DNA from: Rhynchosporium graminicola
Lineage: Eukaryota > Ascomycota > Leotiomycetes > Helotiales > Ploettnerulaceae
Direction: 5' to 3'
Assembly: GCA_900074885.1 (NCBI GenBank)
Contig: FJUW01000020.1
Location: 358,003 to 401,914 of the forward strand
Length of the DNA stretch: 43,912 nt
Part shown: positions 1 through 10,462 of the stretch, one piece after another
How the letters are laid out: each line of letters starts with the position of its first letter
How positions within the stretch are numbered: the stretch's first letter is position 1
Program-made: the position numbers and the translations under genes
Notes under the pieces: model-generated
What the model was told of the DNA's origin: nothing
What the model saw: only the letters and a program-made list of their open reading frames with translations
Database searches by the model: none

Positions 1-3000
1 CTATAGTAGGTCGTTAGAGTAGATTAGAATATTATCTAGATATACTATATAGAAGTCGTCTAAGTAGTCGAATAAGACGTTATTCATATATCGCTAGTAT
101 ATCGTAGGGCCGTTAGTCAGACCGAAAGGGAGTACCTTATACTTATATATACTATAACAGGTCCGGAAGGTCGTATACTCTTCAGAGGCTAGATCTATTC
201 GAATTCGGTAGAACGCCTAGCGAATATCTAGTTTAGTGAATATCTTAGCAGTAGAGATTCTAGCTAGCGTTTTATTAATTAATAGTAGTAGATATTAATC
301 CTTCCTCGTGAGGTTATTAAATGCGCGAAAGTCGATATAGAATCTTAGACTTCTATTAGCTTTCTTAATAAAAAGAATAAGTATAGCGTATAGTACTTAA
401 GAAGGTTCAATAAAACCTTTAGCTAAGTTATTAGTAATATACGCCTTAACGACTTTAAGTTCTTTAGCTGATATCTTATATAAGGGGGAGTATTTAAGGT
501 TCTTCTCGGCCCCTTAAGCTTAATTCGGTAATCGTATAAGCGATAAGGAGGGAGAATATCGCTAGCTTCTTTAGAAAAGACGTATACCTACTAGCTATAC
601 TCGTAAGGGATCTGTAATTCTAAATCTAATTCGCTTAAGCTAATAGTAAATTATTAGGCGGTTTTACGACGTTCTATAAGGTCGATAGTCAAAGATATAA
701 TAGTAGTATCACGTTACTAAATTACGATTCGGTCGTTAAGAAGCTTATCTATCTCGTGAAAGGTAGTAGAGAAGATCTTATCGTTAGAAGACTTCTAGCG
801 TTTATATAAGAGATAGAAGGCTAAGCTGCTAATTACGTAAATCTCTAGCGCAGGAGGCTCTAGAAGAGGTCTGAGTATACGAGGTGATCTTTATCGCTTC
901 CGAAATATCGTAATAGCTATTTTTATACTTTAAGTAGCTTCTATTAAGTCGCGAGATAGTATTCCGAGCAACTATTAGTCTATAGTATGAATTATATAAG
1001 CGTAGTCTTATACGTAAGTCTTTAACGTAGAGACTTCTAATTAGAGTTAAAGTAGAGATTTATACGGGATATAAGCGATAACGTTACTAAATCGTACGCA
1101 CTTCGGCTGTATATCAGTAGTCTCTCTAGAGTATAAAGACTTCTCTTTACTACTCTATTCTTATTCTTCAGATAATAAATACTTAGGCTCGTCGTATCTA
1201 TAATAAGTAGTATAAACGCCGGAGAAACGGTCCTAACTGATCAGCGGTAGTAATAGAGGGTTAGTTACCTATAGAACACTCTCTAGGGGAGAGTTTTAGA
1301 TGTTTTTATAGCTATAAGTCTCCCTAGAAATGCGCTTCCGAGCTAGTAATAGTCGTTTAATAATAGAAATAGAGTTAATAACAGCTCGAATATTAATAGG
1401 AGAGTTAGCTACGCTTTACTATTCCTCGTACGCTTCCTAGAACTAATTAAGGCGTTCGTTTCGTTCGTCAGTATCGTATTAGTAGCGCTAGTAGGTATAA
1501 TATTCATATAAGTCCTTAATCTCGATCGGAGAGCTATAAACGTTACTAGGAGGAGTATATAGTAGCCAAATGATCTATTATTTAGAGGTATCCAAGAGTA
1601 CTTAATATTCCGAAAGCTAGGTCCTTCCAAGTATAATACTATAGTTTCCGAGAGTAGTAATAAGAAAGGGGGTAAATACTTAAACGCGATAATCTGCTAT
1701 CAAATTGAGTATCGTATAGTAACTAATAGTACTACTATTAACGCTATTAAAGCCTTTAATAGGAATTGCGTTTAGCAGAGGGTGAATTAAAGGTTTTAAG
1801 AAGAAGGAAAGGGATTTGAGAAAAGAATAATTAATAAAATAGTATCTATTAGCTCCAGAATCGAGAAGTGCGAGTAGCTTATATAAGAGTCTATTCTTAG
1901 TAAGAGTAGCACGTATAGTAAACGATTAACTACTAAGAAGCTTCGTAAGGTTAAGATATCATATATCTCGTATATTACCTAGGAAGGAGTCTTTCCCTAG
2001 GCGTAGTCTTTTACTAGCGGTTTAATATACTCTTAGGTATTATCGTATATTTCTTTATCGTTATTATCTTCTAGCTCGCTATTAACGTTATTATTAGCGT
2101 TAATTGCATTAATTCGATACAGCGTATTAAGTCGAGCTAATAATAAGCGTAAGTATAAAGTAGGCGTAAAGTAATAAGGAGTATTCGCTAGCGATTATAC
2201 ACGAGGCGTATCGTTTCGTGCAGAGTATAATACTTATTTACTAGTCGCACTAGTGTTCTCGGGCGTAGGAAGACTAATTTATAAGTAAGAAGAGGAGTTA
2301 GTACTATAGCGCTAGGAGGAAGTATTTATAGGGCGTTCCCGAGTCGCGCTAGCCTTAGCCGAAGACTCGGAATAGTAAGTCTTTTCAATGAATTAACCTT
2401 AGTCTTTAGCTTATATAGCCTTAACGTATTCTTCTAGTATCCTTAACGTTCGGTACTATTAGAAGAGCTATTTCCGTAGCTATATAAGTAGCTTCTCCTA
2501 TAAGTCTATTTTCAGAGTCGATTAATTATTTACTCTAGCTTTACGAGCTAGCGTATAAAACTCGTAGTAGAACGTCTAAAAGGTCTACTTATAATCTATC
2601 TTTAGCGCAGAGTAGCTAGCTCTTATAGTTTATTAGTTATATAGATTAGATAAGAAAGAGACGAGTTAAGTGATTATATCGAGTGAATCGATTATACTAC
2701 TTTCTTCGTTATATTCTAGTTCTAAGAATAAGAGTTCTAAGTAAGTTCTAGCTATTCTTTCTGTTTAGTTAAATAACTAATCTTTATAGTGATCTTTATC
2801 GATAAAGTAGCTAGAGTAGCGCTAGAGGGCATTACGTATCTGCACTTCCTAGAGTTTTAGAGAGTAGTCGATTCTATTAGAGAGCTTATTTAGAAGGTTC
2901 GGTATCTTCTCTATACGCGTAGCGTATAATATTAATAATATTCCTCCGATAGATTATTCTCGATAACGATTATTAGGCGTAAGAGTAGCGTTATCTTCTT

Positions 3001-3814
3001 TAATTAATAGTAGTAGTATTATACGCGATTAAACGTTATCAAAGGATATAGACTTAGTAGAGCGCTAAGTAATTAACTAGCGTAGTTCTAGGAACTTATC
3101 CCGTAACTAATATAGTTCTATAGATAAGTTAGTATTTAATTATCTCTCCTCTGCGAGCTTCCTTTCTGCCTCTTATAGCTAGTAAGCGCGGTCTTCCTAT
3201 AAGTTACTTATAGTTACTATTAATATAGGGGTATTATCGGGGAGGTTTAGCGACTCAGTGAGTTCGTTAATTATAGTAGGAGTTAAAGAGCTTAACTCGG
3301 ACGAGGTATTATCGCGAGTACTTTCTACTATAGAGAGAGGTAGGTTATAGCGAGTATTATAAGTCGCCGAAGAATAGGAGGTAAAGGGAGTCAGAGAACC
3401 GGTAGTCGATTTATCGGACTTAGGTTACTTCAGTTTAGGTACTATTCTTCAAGTTTATACTTAGTATAAGCCTTCTCTATATAGCGTAATCTCCTGCGTT
3501 TAGTAGCTCTAGGCATAGAGGTATAATATAAGTAGATATTTACTATCTTCCTAGATATAAGTAAAAGAGTTATAGATAATATAATACTTACTTTAGAAAG
3601 GTCTTAAAACTACCTAAGTAGTAAGACCTCATATTACTATAAATATAAAGTAGTAAGAATCACTTAAGAATCTATAACTAAGGAGTAAAGAAGTAGAGAG
3701 AGAATAGAAGTATATATATAAAAAGGGGCCCCTAAACTCTACTCGTGTAATCTCGCTTAGTAGTAAGTGTTTCTACTAATAGGGAGAGACCTCCAAACCT
3801 GACCAGTCGTCACA
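1..3814 (-). mobile_element. Ty3/Gypsy LTR retrotransposon, family A, 5' part (copy 1), RIP-mutated
   Basis: Seen: read on the minus strand, the element begins at 3814 with TGTGACGACT, the start of its 5' LTR. A gag-like frame follows, with its ATG at 3516-3514 (MPRATKRRR) and a Gln/Glu-rich coiled-coil stretch after it. Pol reaches the window edge, where the reverse-transcriptase motif reads YLDNILIYS (YLDN at 42-31). The canonical motif is YLDD, so the second catalytic aspartate has become asparagine. Many TAG/TAA codons interrupt every frame. The inner LTR border and the 3' half are not visible. The element is inserted in a Gypsy-B copy that resumes at 3815. The last 983 bp are the reverse complement of 42930-43912 with no net length change. 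A 73-residue ORF at 1409-1630 is taken as chance. Confidence 0.85.
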
Positions 3815-4640
3815 GAATAGATCAGGTTCGAGTTACCTATAGTAATAGGAGTACTTAGCGATTATACTCCTAATGAATTTCGCTTTTATTTTCCTTTCTC
3901 TCTTAGTTAATACTTCCTTAATAAGGTATTAATATTCTCTAGAGCAAGAGACGTTTAGAGTAAAGAAGAGTATAACGGATTAAGTTCAAAGGTAAAGCAA
4001 GGAGGATCGCGTTAAGTTCCCCTAGAACTAGAGGAGTCTCTAGTTTATTAGTTAAGAGCTATAATAATAGCTTAAAAAGGAGTATATTAGAGCTATTTCG
4101 GTAGCGATACGTAGAAGTTAAAGTTCCGAGGTATTTATTATACTTTCTTTAAAATCTATCTATAATTCCTTTATACTAAAGAAGTTATTAAAAGAGCGTT
4201 AGCGAAAACCTCCTTTATTATACTATTTACAATAAGCTAAATTAAACCCTAATTTATAGTTATCCGAGAGATCTCTAGTATCTCGGCTATATATAAGTAG
4301 TTATCGAATAATTAACTTAGTAGTAAGATATTATAATAAGCTATCTCTGGCTATCTTAATCTTTTTATTTAATATAACGACATAAGACTTAAGGCAGTAT
4401 ATAAGTAAGAATAAACAAGTAGGGAAGCTAAAAGCGATCTTATATAGTCTACTACGAAAGAAATAAAAAGATAAGGAAGGAAGAAGAAGAGAGATAGAGT
4501 ATAAGGCACCTTATATATATATACCGGTACTAGTCCGATATTATACTGAGTCGGATACTAGTTCTGCCGGGATACCTATGAACTTGGGCCCTATTATCTA
4601 TCCTTCTTCTCATGTAACATTCAGGTGAGCTGTCGTCATA
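3815..4640 (-). mobile_element. Gypsy family B, copy 1: 5' LTR plus start of gag region, cut by Gypsy-A
   Basis: Seen: 3815-4372 aligns with 21345-21903 of the full-length Gypsy-B copy and 4373-4640 with its 5' LTR, with an offset that shifts by only one base overall. The rest of this copy lies beyond the inserted Gypsy-A element, outside the window. Sequence is strongly TpA-enriched. No reading frame is open. The outer flank from 4641 shows no convincing target duplication because the other end of the element is not in the window. Confidence 0.85.
4373..4640 (-). repeat. Gypsy-B 5' LTR (268 bp form)
   Basis: Starts with TATAACGACATAAGAC (TGTAACGACA in the best-preserved copies) and ends with GCTGTCGTCATA, the degenerate TG..CA ends of this LTR family. 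It is the same length as the LTR at 40691-40958. It lacks the extra 54-bp unit found in both LTRs of the full-length copy. Confidence 0.85.
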
Positions 4641-6195
4641 AGACTCCTTTAATAGTAATAGTAAAGCTTATAATAGTTCGAAAGACAACTTAACTCTTTT
4701 TAGTTATAGTAGTAGAATAAGCCTTAGTTAGGTATCGATTAACTAAGTAATTACTTAAGGCCGGTTCGATCCAGTAGGCTATAGTATTATAGAGGAACGA
4801 AATAATCTATAAGACTTTAAGAGAGTCCGCTTCGAACTTATTCCTATTAAAGGCGAGGTATATTTAGTACTAAAGGATAAATTATCCTAAGTTATTATAG
4901 TTTCTATAATAAGTATTAAGTAAGTTAACTCGAGGTGGAGTAACTTTATTAGTTTTCTCTATCTTATTAACTTAAGATCCTTCTCTTATAACTAATCTTT
5001 CTTTAAAGGCTATTTTACTCTTACTAATAATACTTTAAGTAAGGTACTTAAAGTATAACGTTCTTAGTTCTAACTAGTACGCGGTATATAAGCTTATTAG
5101 TTAGTATTAGCTATAAAGTAAAGTAAATAAGAAGTTCGGTTCTTGATTAGAATTAAGATATTATAAGTAGGTATTAATTACTATATAAATTTGAGCACGA
5201 AGCTCTTATCTAATAGTAGAAGTGCTAGTCTTATATAGAACCTTCGTTCCCTTATACTAGCTATATAAGACCGTCTTATAGAGCGTATAAGCTCTCGCGA
5301 CCTATCTAGTAGTCTAGTATATTACGTGATCCTGGATCACCTATAATAGTTTATACTATAACTATATTAGTGCCTTGCCTCTAATTGTACTAACTCTTTT
5401 CTAGTACTAAAACCTATCTAGTACTCCCTACTAGGTAATACTATCAGTATTCTGGCGCCAGGACGGTTTTAGTGCTAAGAACTATGCTGGTTCGTGATAA
5501 TAAGGTAGATCGCTAGATGCGGGGTATCCTTCCTAATAATAAGGTGCTCATACTATCCATAATCGAGTATAAGCTCGAGGAGCGAGCTACTGTTGCTAAG
5601 CTACTCTTTCGACCGCTCGATAAGCTTTATAAAGATTAAGTTTTTAATATACGTATTCAGCTTATCTATACTCTAGCGTAACTCTACTACTAGTATGAAA
5701 CCCCTCGCTAATTAAAAGTAGTATAGTTAAAATAGTATTCTAAGATATAATATCCGTATACTAATATAAGTACCGAAGGTAATAACGAGATGTTTCAAGA
5801 GGAGGGAGGTAATATATTAGTAGGAAATCTGGGGACGCAGACGCTCGATAATAAGCTATATATAGAAGCTATATTATATTACCTATTCTGCGGAAAGGGC
5901 CTATTCTAACGTAAAGATAGTCTAGGGAGGCACGTTCGAGTTCAGTATCTTCAGAGATAGTTAGCTAATAGCGGCTTCTTATATCTTTATAAATAATACT
6001 TAGCTATTATAGGCAATTTTGCACACTTTTTAAGCTATATATATCGTGAGCATAAGGTATATCTCTGAACGTATATTATTCGTATTACCTCGCAGGTAGG
6101 ATTATTACGCAAGATAGAGGGAAAGTAGATAGTTGTATTGCACCTTTCCGAATTTAGTAGTAGAATACAGGTGAAAAACTATTCTCTCTAGTAAT
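4641..6195. other. Unidentified RIP-mutated repeat sequence
   Basis: About 1.5 kb with the same TpA-rich composition as the Gypsy elements, so it was probably a repeat once. A plus-strand frame from about 5480 to 5910 reads as protein if TAG/TAA are taken as former Gln codons (fragments such as ILPNNKVLILSIIEYK and EERATVAKLLFRPLDKLY). I recognise no transposase or pol motif in it. Near 5325 there is a near-perfect 15-bp palindrome (GTGATCCTGGATCAC). No terminal repeats were found by eye. Confidence 0.45.
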
Positions 6196-6470
6196 TTATT
6201 CATCTAAAGGTTTACGTACTATGCCCCTCTCGAAGAGACCAAAAGTACTATAAGTAAAAGTCTTTCTAAAAATTAGATAGTTTGAGCCCAGATTCGTCAA
6301 AAGTATTGGCAAGTGAATCGCGAGAAGTTTTCGTTCATCAACTGCGTGTGTTGCTCGATTATTGTTTCCTATAGAATTGTCAGCATCAAAGCAGAATCTC
6401 CACACACAGAACAGGTCGAGATATGAGTTTTTCTTCTCTTGAGCAATTAGTTATAGCTTCTGCTAAAGCA
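6196..6470. other. Intergenic, no gene seen
   Basis: Composition returns towards normal here, with CA and TG dinucleotides reappearing. A 69-codon minus frame (6196-6405) has no recognisable motif and lies next to mutated repeat, so I do not call it a gene. Confidence 0.4.
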
Positions 6471-6650
6471 CAGTGTGCGAACAAATAATCAAAGTAAACG
6501 ATTATAATCAATTATATTCGATTATAATTAGATTAGATTAGATTAGGTATTTAATACCTTTGATTAGATTAGGCTTGTTTATAATCAATAATTAGGATTA
6601 GATTATAATTAGATTAGGTTTAATTATTCTTGCATATAAATAGCTTTATA
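6471..6650. repeat. hAT-like terminal sequence and GATTA-rich low-complexity tract
   Basis: 6471 starts CAGTGTGCGAACAAATAATC. This CAGTG start followed by an A/T-rich stretch resembles the ends of fungal hAT elements and their MITEs. A tract with many GATTAGATTA and ATAATTAGATTA units follows to about 6635. I could not find the opposite inverted end or an 8-bp target duplication, so the assignment to a hAT remnant is weak; the repetitive tract itself is plain in the sequence. Confidence 0.4.
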
Positions 6651-6882
6651 TAAGCTAATCATTTCTACGAGTTTCGAGTTTTTAGTTACTAATTAAGTAT
6701 TTATAAGTTACTATTATTGATAAAACCTAATTTCTAATAGTATATTTTGTGATTCGTGCCTAAGTCACGCTGCTGCCGCTACAGCCTTTGGTCAAGTGAT
6801 AGCTCACCTCCCTCCTAGAACTTTCCTATCCTTCTCCCTCCACACAATCGAAGAAAATCTATTATCCAGTAGTTAAATATTA

Positions 6883-8059
6883 ATGAAAAAGTACCACTAC
6901 TCCCCGCTCACATTAACTCGCCAAGTACGCCTCCTGAAGGTCTATGCTGGAGCAGAGGCGGATGAATTGTCCAGTGAGCTGGTGCACACCTCCCTTGACA
7001 CAACGCCATCCTTTATCGCACTCTCCTACGCATGGGGCCACTCGAAGCACCGGAAATCAATTCGTTGCTCGGGGCTCACTGTCGAGATCGGCCCCAGCCT
7101 GCACAGCGCTTTGCAGCATCTCCGACAGCCCGCTCGTGAAGTCCTTCTCTGGGCTGATGCGCTTTGCATCAACCAAGAGGACATCCTGGAGCGCAGCCAG
7201 CAGGTTCGAATCATGGGCGACATCTACACCGCGGCGAGCTCTACAGCTATCTGGCTTGGCGAGGAGTCGGACGAGGCCAGACGAGGCCAAGATGGCCTTT
7301 GACTTGTTGCACAAATTCTCCGTGGCTTGGGACTCATTGAACTGCGATCCGCCTGCATCGAATGACTCAGATTTCATCAGCAGAAATCGGGCGGAGAAGA
7401 CGTTGCAGGCGGCGTTCGGCGAGAACCGGGCAGCTGCCTTTGGACATATTTGGGCTCTGCTAAACCGCCCGTGGTTTACACGGAAATGGGTTATTCAAGA
7501 GCTGGTAAAGTCCAATACGCCAATAATGGTAGCCGGCAGAATATCTCTCCCCTGGGCGCTATTGGCTAACTAGATGAACTTCGTTGAATGTTGTCCAAGT
7601 GTAAAGGAGGGTTTCATGCGACTCTGCCCCCAGCCTCTGGAGCCGAATGCGAAAGTATTGGGAATGAGTATGTTGCGGGCGACTCTTCTCACGCGGATTG
7701 CGGTACCAGAGAAGCAACTCTTGCTGCATCTCATCGTGAAGACGCTGGAATTCAGATGTGCCGACTTCCGCGACCACGTCTTTGCGATGGTTGGTATCGC
7801 ATCCGATGCAGACACCTTTGATCTTATTGACTACGGAAGCCCGATAGAAAAGGTTTGCCAAAAACTTGCATATGCTTGTGTCTCCGACAGCATGAACCTT
7901 AAGTTGCTGTGGTCTCTCGTCTACCTTGCGCCGTTAAAGCGCCGCGTACGTTCCTGGGTACCCAACATCGAAAGCGTGCTGGCGGACAGAGACGGGAGCA
8001 TCTTAGCCGGGAGTGTTAGGCATACCCACGAACCCTTGTGCAACTCACGTCACGATTGA
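6883..8059 (+). pseudogene. HET-domain protein, broken by a 10-bp duplication and a stop
   Basis: HET (heterokaryon incompatibility, PF06985) proteins act in the cytoplasm in allorecognition and programmed cell death. Seen: the first 139 codons from the ATG at 6883 give the classic N-terminal HET order: YSPLTLTRQVRLL, ALSYAWG (residues 46-52), WADALCINQED (90-100), a Gln-Val-x3-Gly-Asp-Ile-Tyr block and AIWLGEESDE. An adjacent 10-bp repeat (7271-7280 and 7281-7290) then shifts the frame. HET-like sequence continues in the second frame through PWFTRKWVIQE to a TAG at 7571-7573, and beyond it in the same frame to 8059 with FRDHVFAMVGIASD and DYGSPIEKVCQ, typical of the region after the HET core. 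The C-terminal part usual in large HET proteins is absent. Composition is normal, so decay is by indel and point mutation rather than heavy RIP. It overlaps the 3' end of the convergent deaminase gene by about 10 bp. Confidence 0.85.
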
Positions 8060-10006
8060 TGGTCTTTTAGAGTACGACGGGGTTTCCCGTCGTACGGCCT
8101 GTGCTGTCGACAGGGCCGCCGTTGATTGCTGAAGGAGGTCTCGATGTGGAGGGGGGGAGGCATGCTGAGCAGCGTCCGTAAAAGGTTTTTGGAAAATATA
8201 GAGGATTGACGCATCAGATGAACTTGCTGATCCGGGTCTTCTCGCGCTGCCAGTGCTTGCGGCAACGCCCATCTGAGAAATACGGCCTCATGCGTTCCAC
8301 GTGCAGCGAAAGTTCCATGCACGACACGAAATTCTTCGCAAAAAAAGCAGCATTTCCTGCTACATCCAATATAGGGGAATATCTTCCCGGTAAACCCTTC
8401 AGGGAGATCCAGACTCGTCCCAAGGTAGTATATCAGCTGAATCTCTGCGTGGACAGTCCTCTTCATCCGCGACAGCCGCATGTATTCCTCGACCTTGTCT
8501 CGAAAAAAACTCGTCCATGCCTCGATCTGTGGGCAGCATCCAAGGGCTATCAAGACTTCAAGCGGAGTTCTTTTGTCAGCATTGGCCTTGCTTGCAAGCC
8601 CAAATTTGCTTGGCATGGGAGGAAAGCTGACGGATTTAAAGTTCTCCGAATTCGATGCGAGATGCACCAGTGTTACTGCGCTACAGTAAATGCGCGCCAA
8701 AAATAGAAGATCATTCCAGGCTTTCCTGAAGCTTTGCTCATATCCATGCAATGCTTGTCTGAGGAGACCCTTCAGTGCTGGCCGCTGTCTGGGGTGTTAT
8801 ATGATGCTATATAGTCTCTTGAGGAGCGTCTTTGTTCAACTTGAACCTGTAGGGTCGAACGCCGGGCTGCTGAAGAGACTTTCAATTACGCGGAACGCAT
8901 CTGCCACGGCCGCTTCTTCCTCTTGGTTGGAAAGGCAGTCGACAGCCATGTCAGAAAGAGAGTTTTCATCCATTGGTCTGTAGCGAAATTCGAACTGGAG
9001 CCCATGGTTGTCCGTCCATTCCTTGTTGAGATTGGACGCATATATTAGTGCTCAAGCACGTCTTTTGTGAGCGTATTTGGCGCAGGGCTGCGGGCAACCC
9101 GAGCGAACGCGTCTTGAATTATTGAGGAGTAAAACCCTACGCGAGGTCTTTGATGATCGAATATGAGTTCGAACGCTAGGTCAAGGCAGTCTGGTTGCTT
9201 CTCCTCTACTCGCCAATCATGGTCGTTAGTTTTATAGGCCAATGAAACGAATAGTGTTCGTGAGTCTTTTCCATATCGTGAGTCTTTTCCACATACCATT
9301 TTTGGATGTCATCTCTAATAAATCCTTCAAACTTCGCAAGAAAGTTTCATCTACGTCGTCAAGGCCTTCATTCTTGGAGCAAAATATCGTTACACCGCCG
9401 TTGTCGAAGTCCTCTACCATGACCACGCTCGCTACATGTTGTGTGTCGCGATTACCATTTCTACATGCTCGGGGATCTTTAGCAGTTTTGAACCTGGCTA
9501 AAGCCTCGGCTAGGCGATCCAAAGATTTTCTTTTCAGAGCATCAAGCGCTGCCTCCCCGCGAGCCCTCTCCTTTTCGAATTCGGTTTCATCGACATAAGC
9601 AGTTCCCCAATCAGCCTCGAATTCATTGTCTTCAAAGATTGTCAGGTCTGGGCTGATGTCGCTGTTGGACCTCTGTAGTGTGTCAACCCTTTCCCCTAAA
9701 TGAGGAGGTCTCTTGAAAAGCAAGGATAGCAGGCTTGTTAGATCAGCGATCTCCTTATTCAACAGAGGAAGCTCCTCTATTCTGCATATCCTGTCTAATG
9801 AAGGGACTCTGGGCGACGCTGGGTGCTCTGAACTTTCTTGGTGTAGGCACGCGCAATCCTTCCGTATTATAAAGTCTCATTTGTTCACAAATTTGATTGC
9901 ATGAAGCACTTTCGAGGTTGAAAGGCTGAAGAGAAGTGAATACACAGAATCCTCGTCCTTCATTCGGCTGAAGCGTAGTCGCTGTCCAGCCGCAGCTGTC
10001 GTGCAT
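8050..10006 (-). pseudogene. OTT_1508-like nucleic-acid deaminase family gene, several frame breaks
   Basis: Family knowledge: OTT_1508-like deaminases (PF14441) are zinc-dependent deaminase-fold proteins expanded in fungi and related to bacterial toxin deaminases; their fungal substrate is unknown. Seen: the 3' exon (about 8777 to 8050) carries the zinc and catalytic signature, VHAEIQLIYYLG near 8454 and YIGCSRKCCFFC near 8369, giving HAE plus CxxC. An upstream exon in the same phase runs from about 9050 to 8847 (YASNLNKEWTD to SPAFDPT) and can be joined by a 69-bp GT..AG intron at 8846-8778. Further upstream an acidic/Lys-rich segment (9762-9235) and a segment in another frame (9299-9048) follow, so at least two breaks lie near 9240-9300 and 9045. 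The 5' part from the ATG at 10006 is in a third frame. An in-frame 18-bp tandem duplication lies at about 9259-9294. Reading it as one decayed gene is inference. Confidence 0.7.
8778..8846 (-). other. Predicted 69-bp intron in the deaminase gene
   Basis: On the minus strand the donor is CAG/GTTCAA and the acceptor CCAG/CACTG. Splicing in phase 1 joins ..FDPT to ALKGLLRQALHGYEQ.. and removes an in-frame TGA. Size is typical for ascomycetes. The donor is not the strongest consensus, so transcript evidence would be needed to be sure. Confidence 0.5.
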
Positions 10007-10033
10007 GGTTCAATAACAGGGGTCTTACCCTGA

Positions 10034-10462
10034 TTTCCAGTTTCATGCATTGGTCCGCTTTTAGCTTCATCCGTGCGCGTCTACCCGCGCGGCAAGTGGA
10101 GAAAGCTCAGCTTGATAGCTGCCGATCGAACTACCAGGGGATTTTTCAGCACGAAATTCTTTCGAACAATTATTGATGATCCTATATTTGCGGACATACT
10201 TACACTTACAACGGAGAGACGCTCTCGCTGTTATTTAGCAGGAAGGATGTCCAAGCATAAGCCTTTGGCCAAAGGCCTTATTATGGAGTCGAATAAGGAC
10301 GATTTCAGAGAGGTTCTTGCCCGAAGCAACGAGTTGGAGGAGAGTCCCTGGATTACATACATAAGATCAGTCGCGGTTAACGAGAATTTGCAGAATACTT
10401 TGTGGACGGTTGAATGGTCACTTAAGGATATCCTCTACGATCTGAACTTGTTCAAGGACTAA
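10034..10462 (+). CDS. Hypothetical protein or gene fragment
   Basis: An open plus-strand frame follows a TGA at 10031-10033 and ends at TAA 10460-10462. It has no ATG near its beginning (only GTG at 10073), so it is either an internal or terminal exon or a fragment. The product of roughly 140 residues is mixed basic and acidic (KWRKLSLIAADRTTRGFF at one end, SLKDILYDLNLFKD at the other), with no signal peptide, membrane segment or motif I recognise. Base composition is normal. It lies upstream of, and divergent from, the deaminase pseudogene, with a 27-bp gap to that gene's ATG. It could be a real small gene with an unseen 5' exon or a remnant. Confidence 0.35.
   Translation, partial: FPVSCIGPLLASSVRVYPRGKWRKLSLIAADRTTRGFFSTKFFRTIIDDPIFADILTLTTERRSRCYLAGRMSKHKPLAKGLIMESNKDDFREVLARSNELEESPWITYIRSVAVNENLQNTLWTVEWSLKDILYDLNLFKD

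Noticed and set aside
4758..4785. GGTTCGATCC near 4770, resembling the T-arm of a tRNA
   Set aside because: The flanking bases do not form the T-stem, and no anticodon or D-arm can be folded upstream.
5325..5339. GTGATCCTGGATCAC palindrome as an operator or attachment site
   Set aside because: It is isolated within mutated repeat with no gene beside it; a 15-bp near-palindrome is expected by chance in a window of this size.
6944..7377. Alternative plus and minus frames in the HET region (start of the 209-codon frame, 65- and 106-codon minus frames)
   Set aside because: The HET motifs are in frame 1 up to 7290; the others are composition shadows. Only the part of the 209-codon frame after 7290 is real HET sequence.
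8206..8983. Plus-strand ORFs opposite the deaminase exons
   Set aside because: The HAE and CxxC motifs and the predicted splice lie on the minus strand; the plus frames have no features.
9242..9904. Plus-strand ORFs of 118 and 63 codons
   Set aside because: Shadows of the acidic minus-strand segment of the deaminase gene; Ser-rich content is the antisense of Glu/Lys codons.
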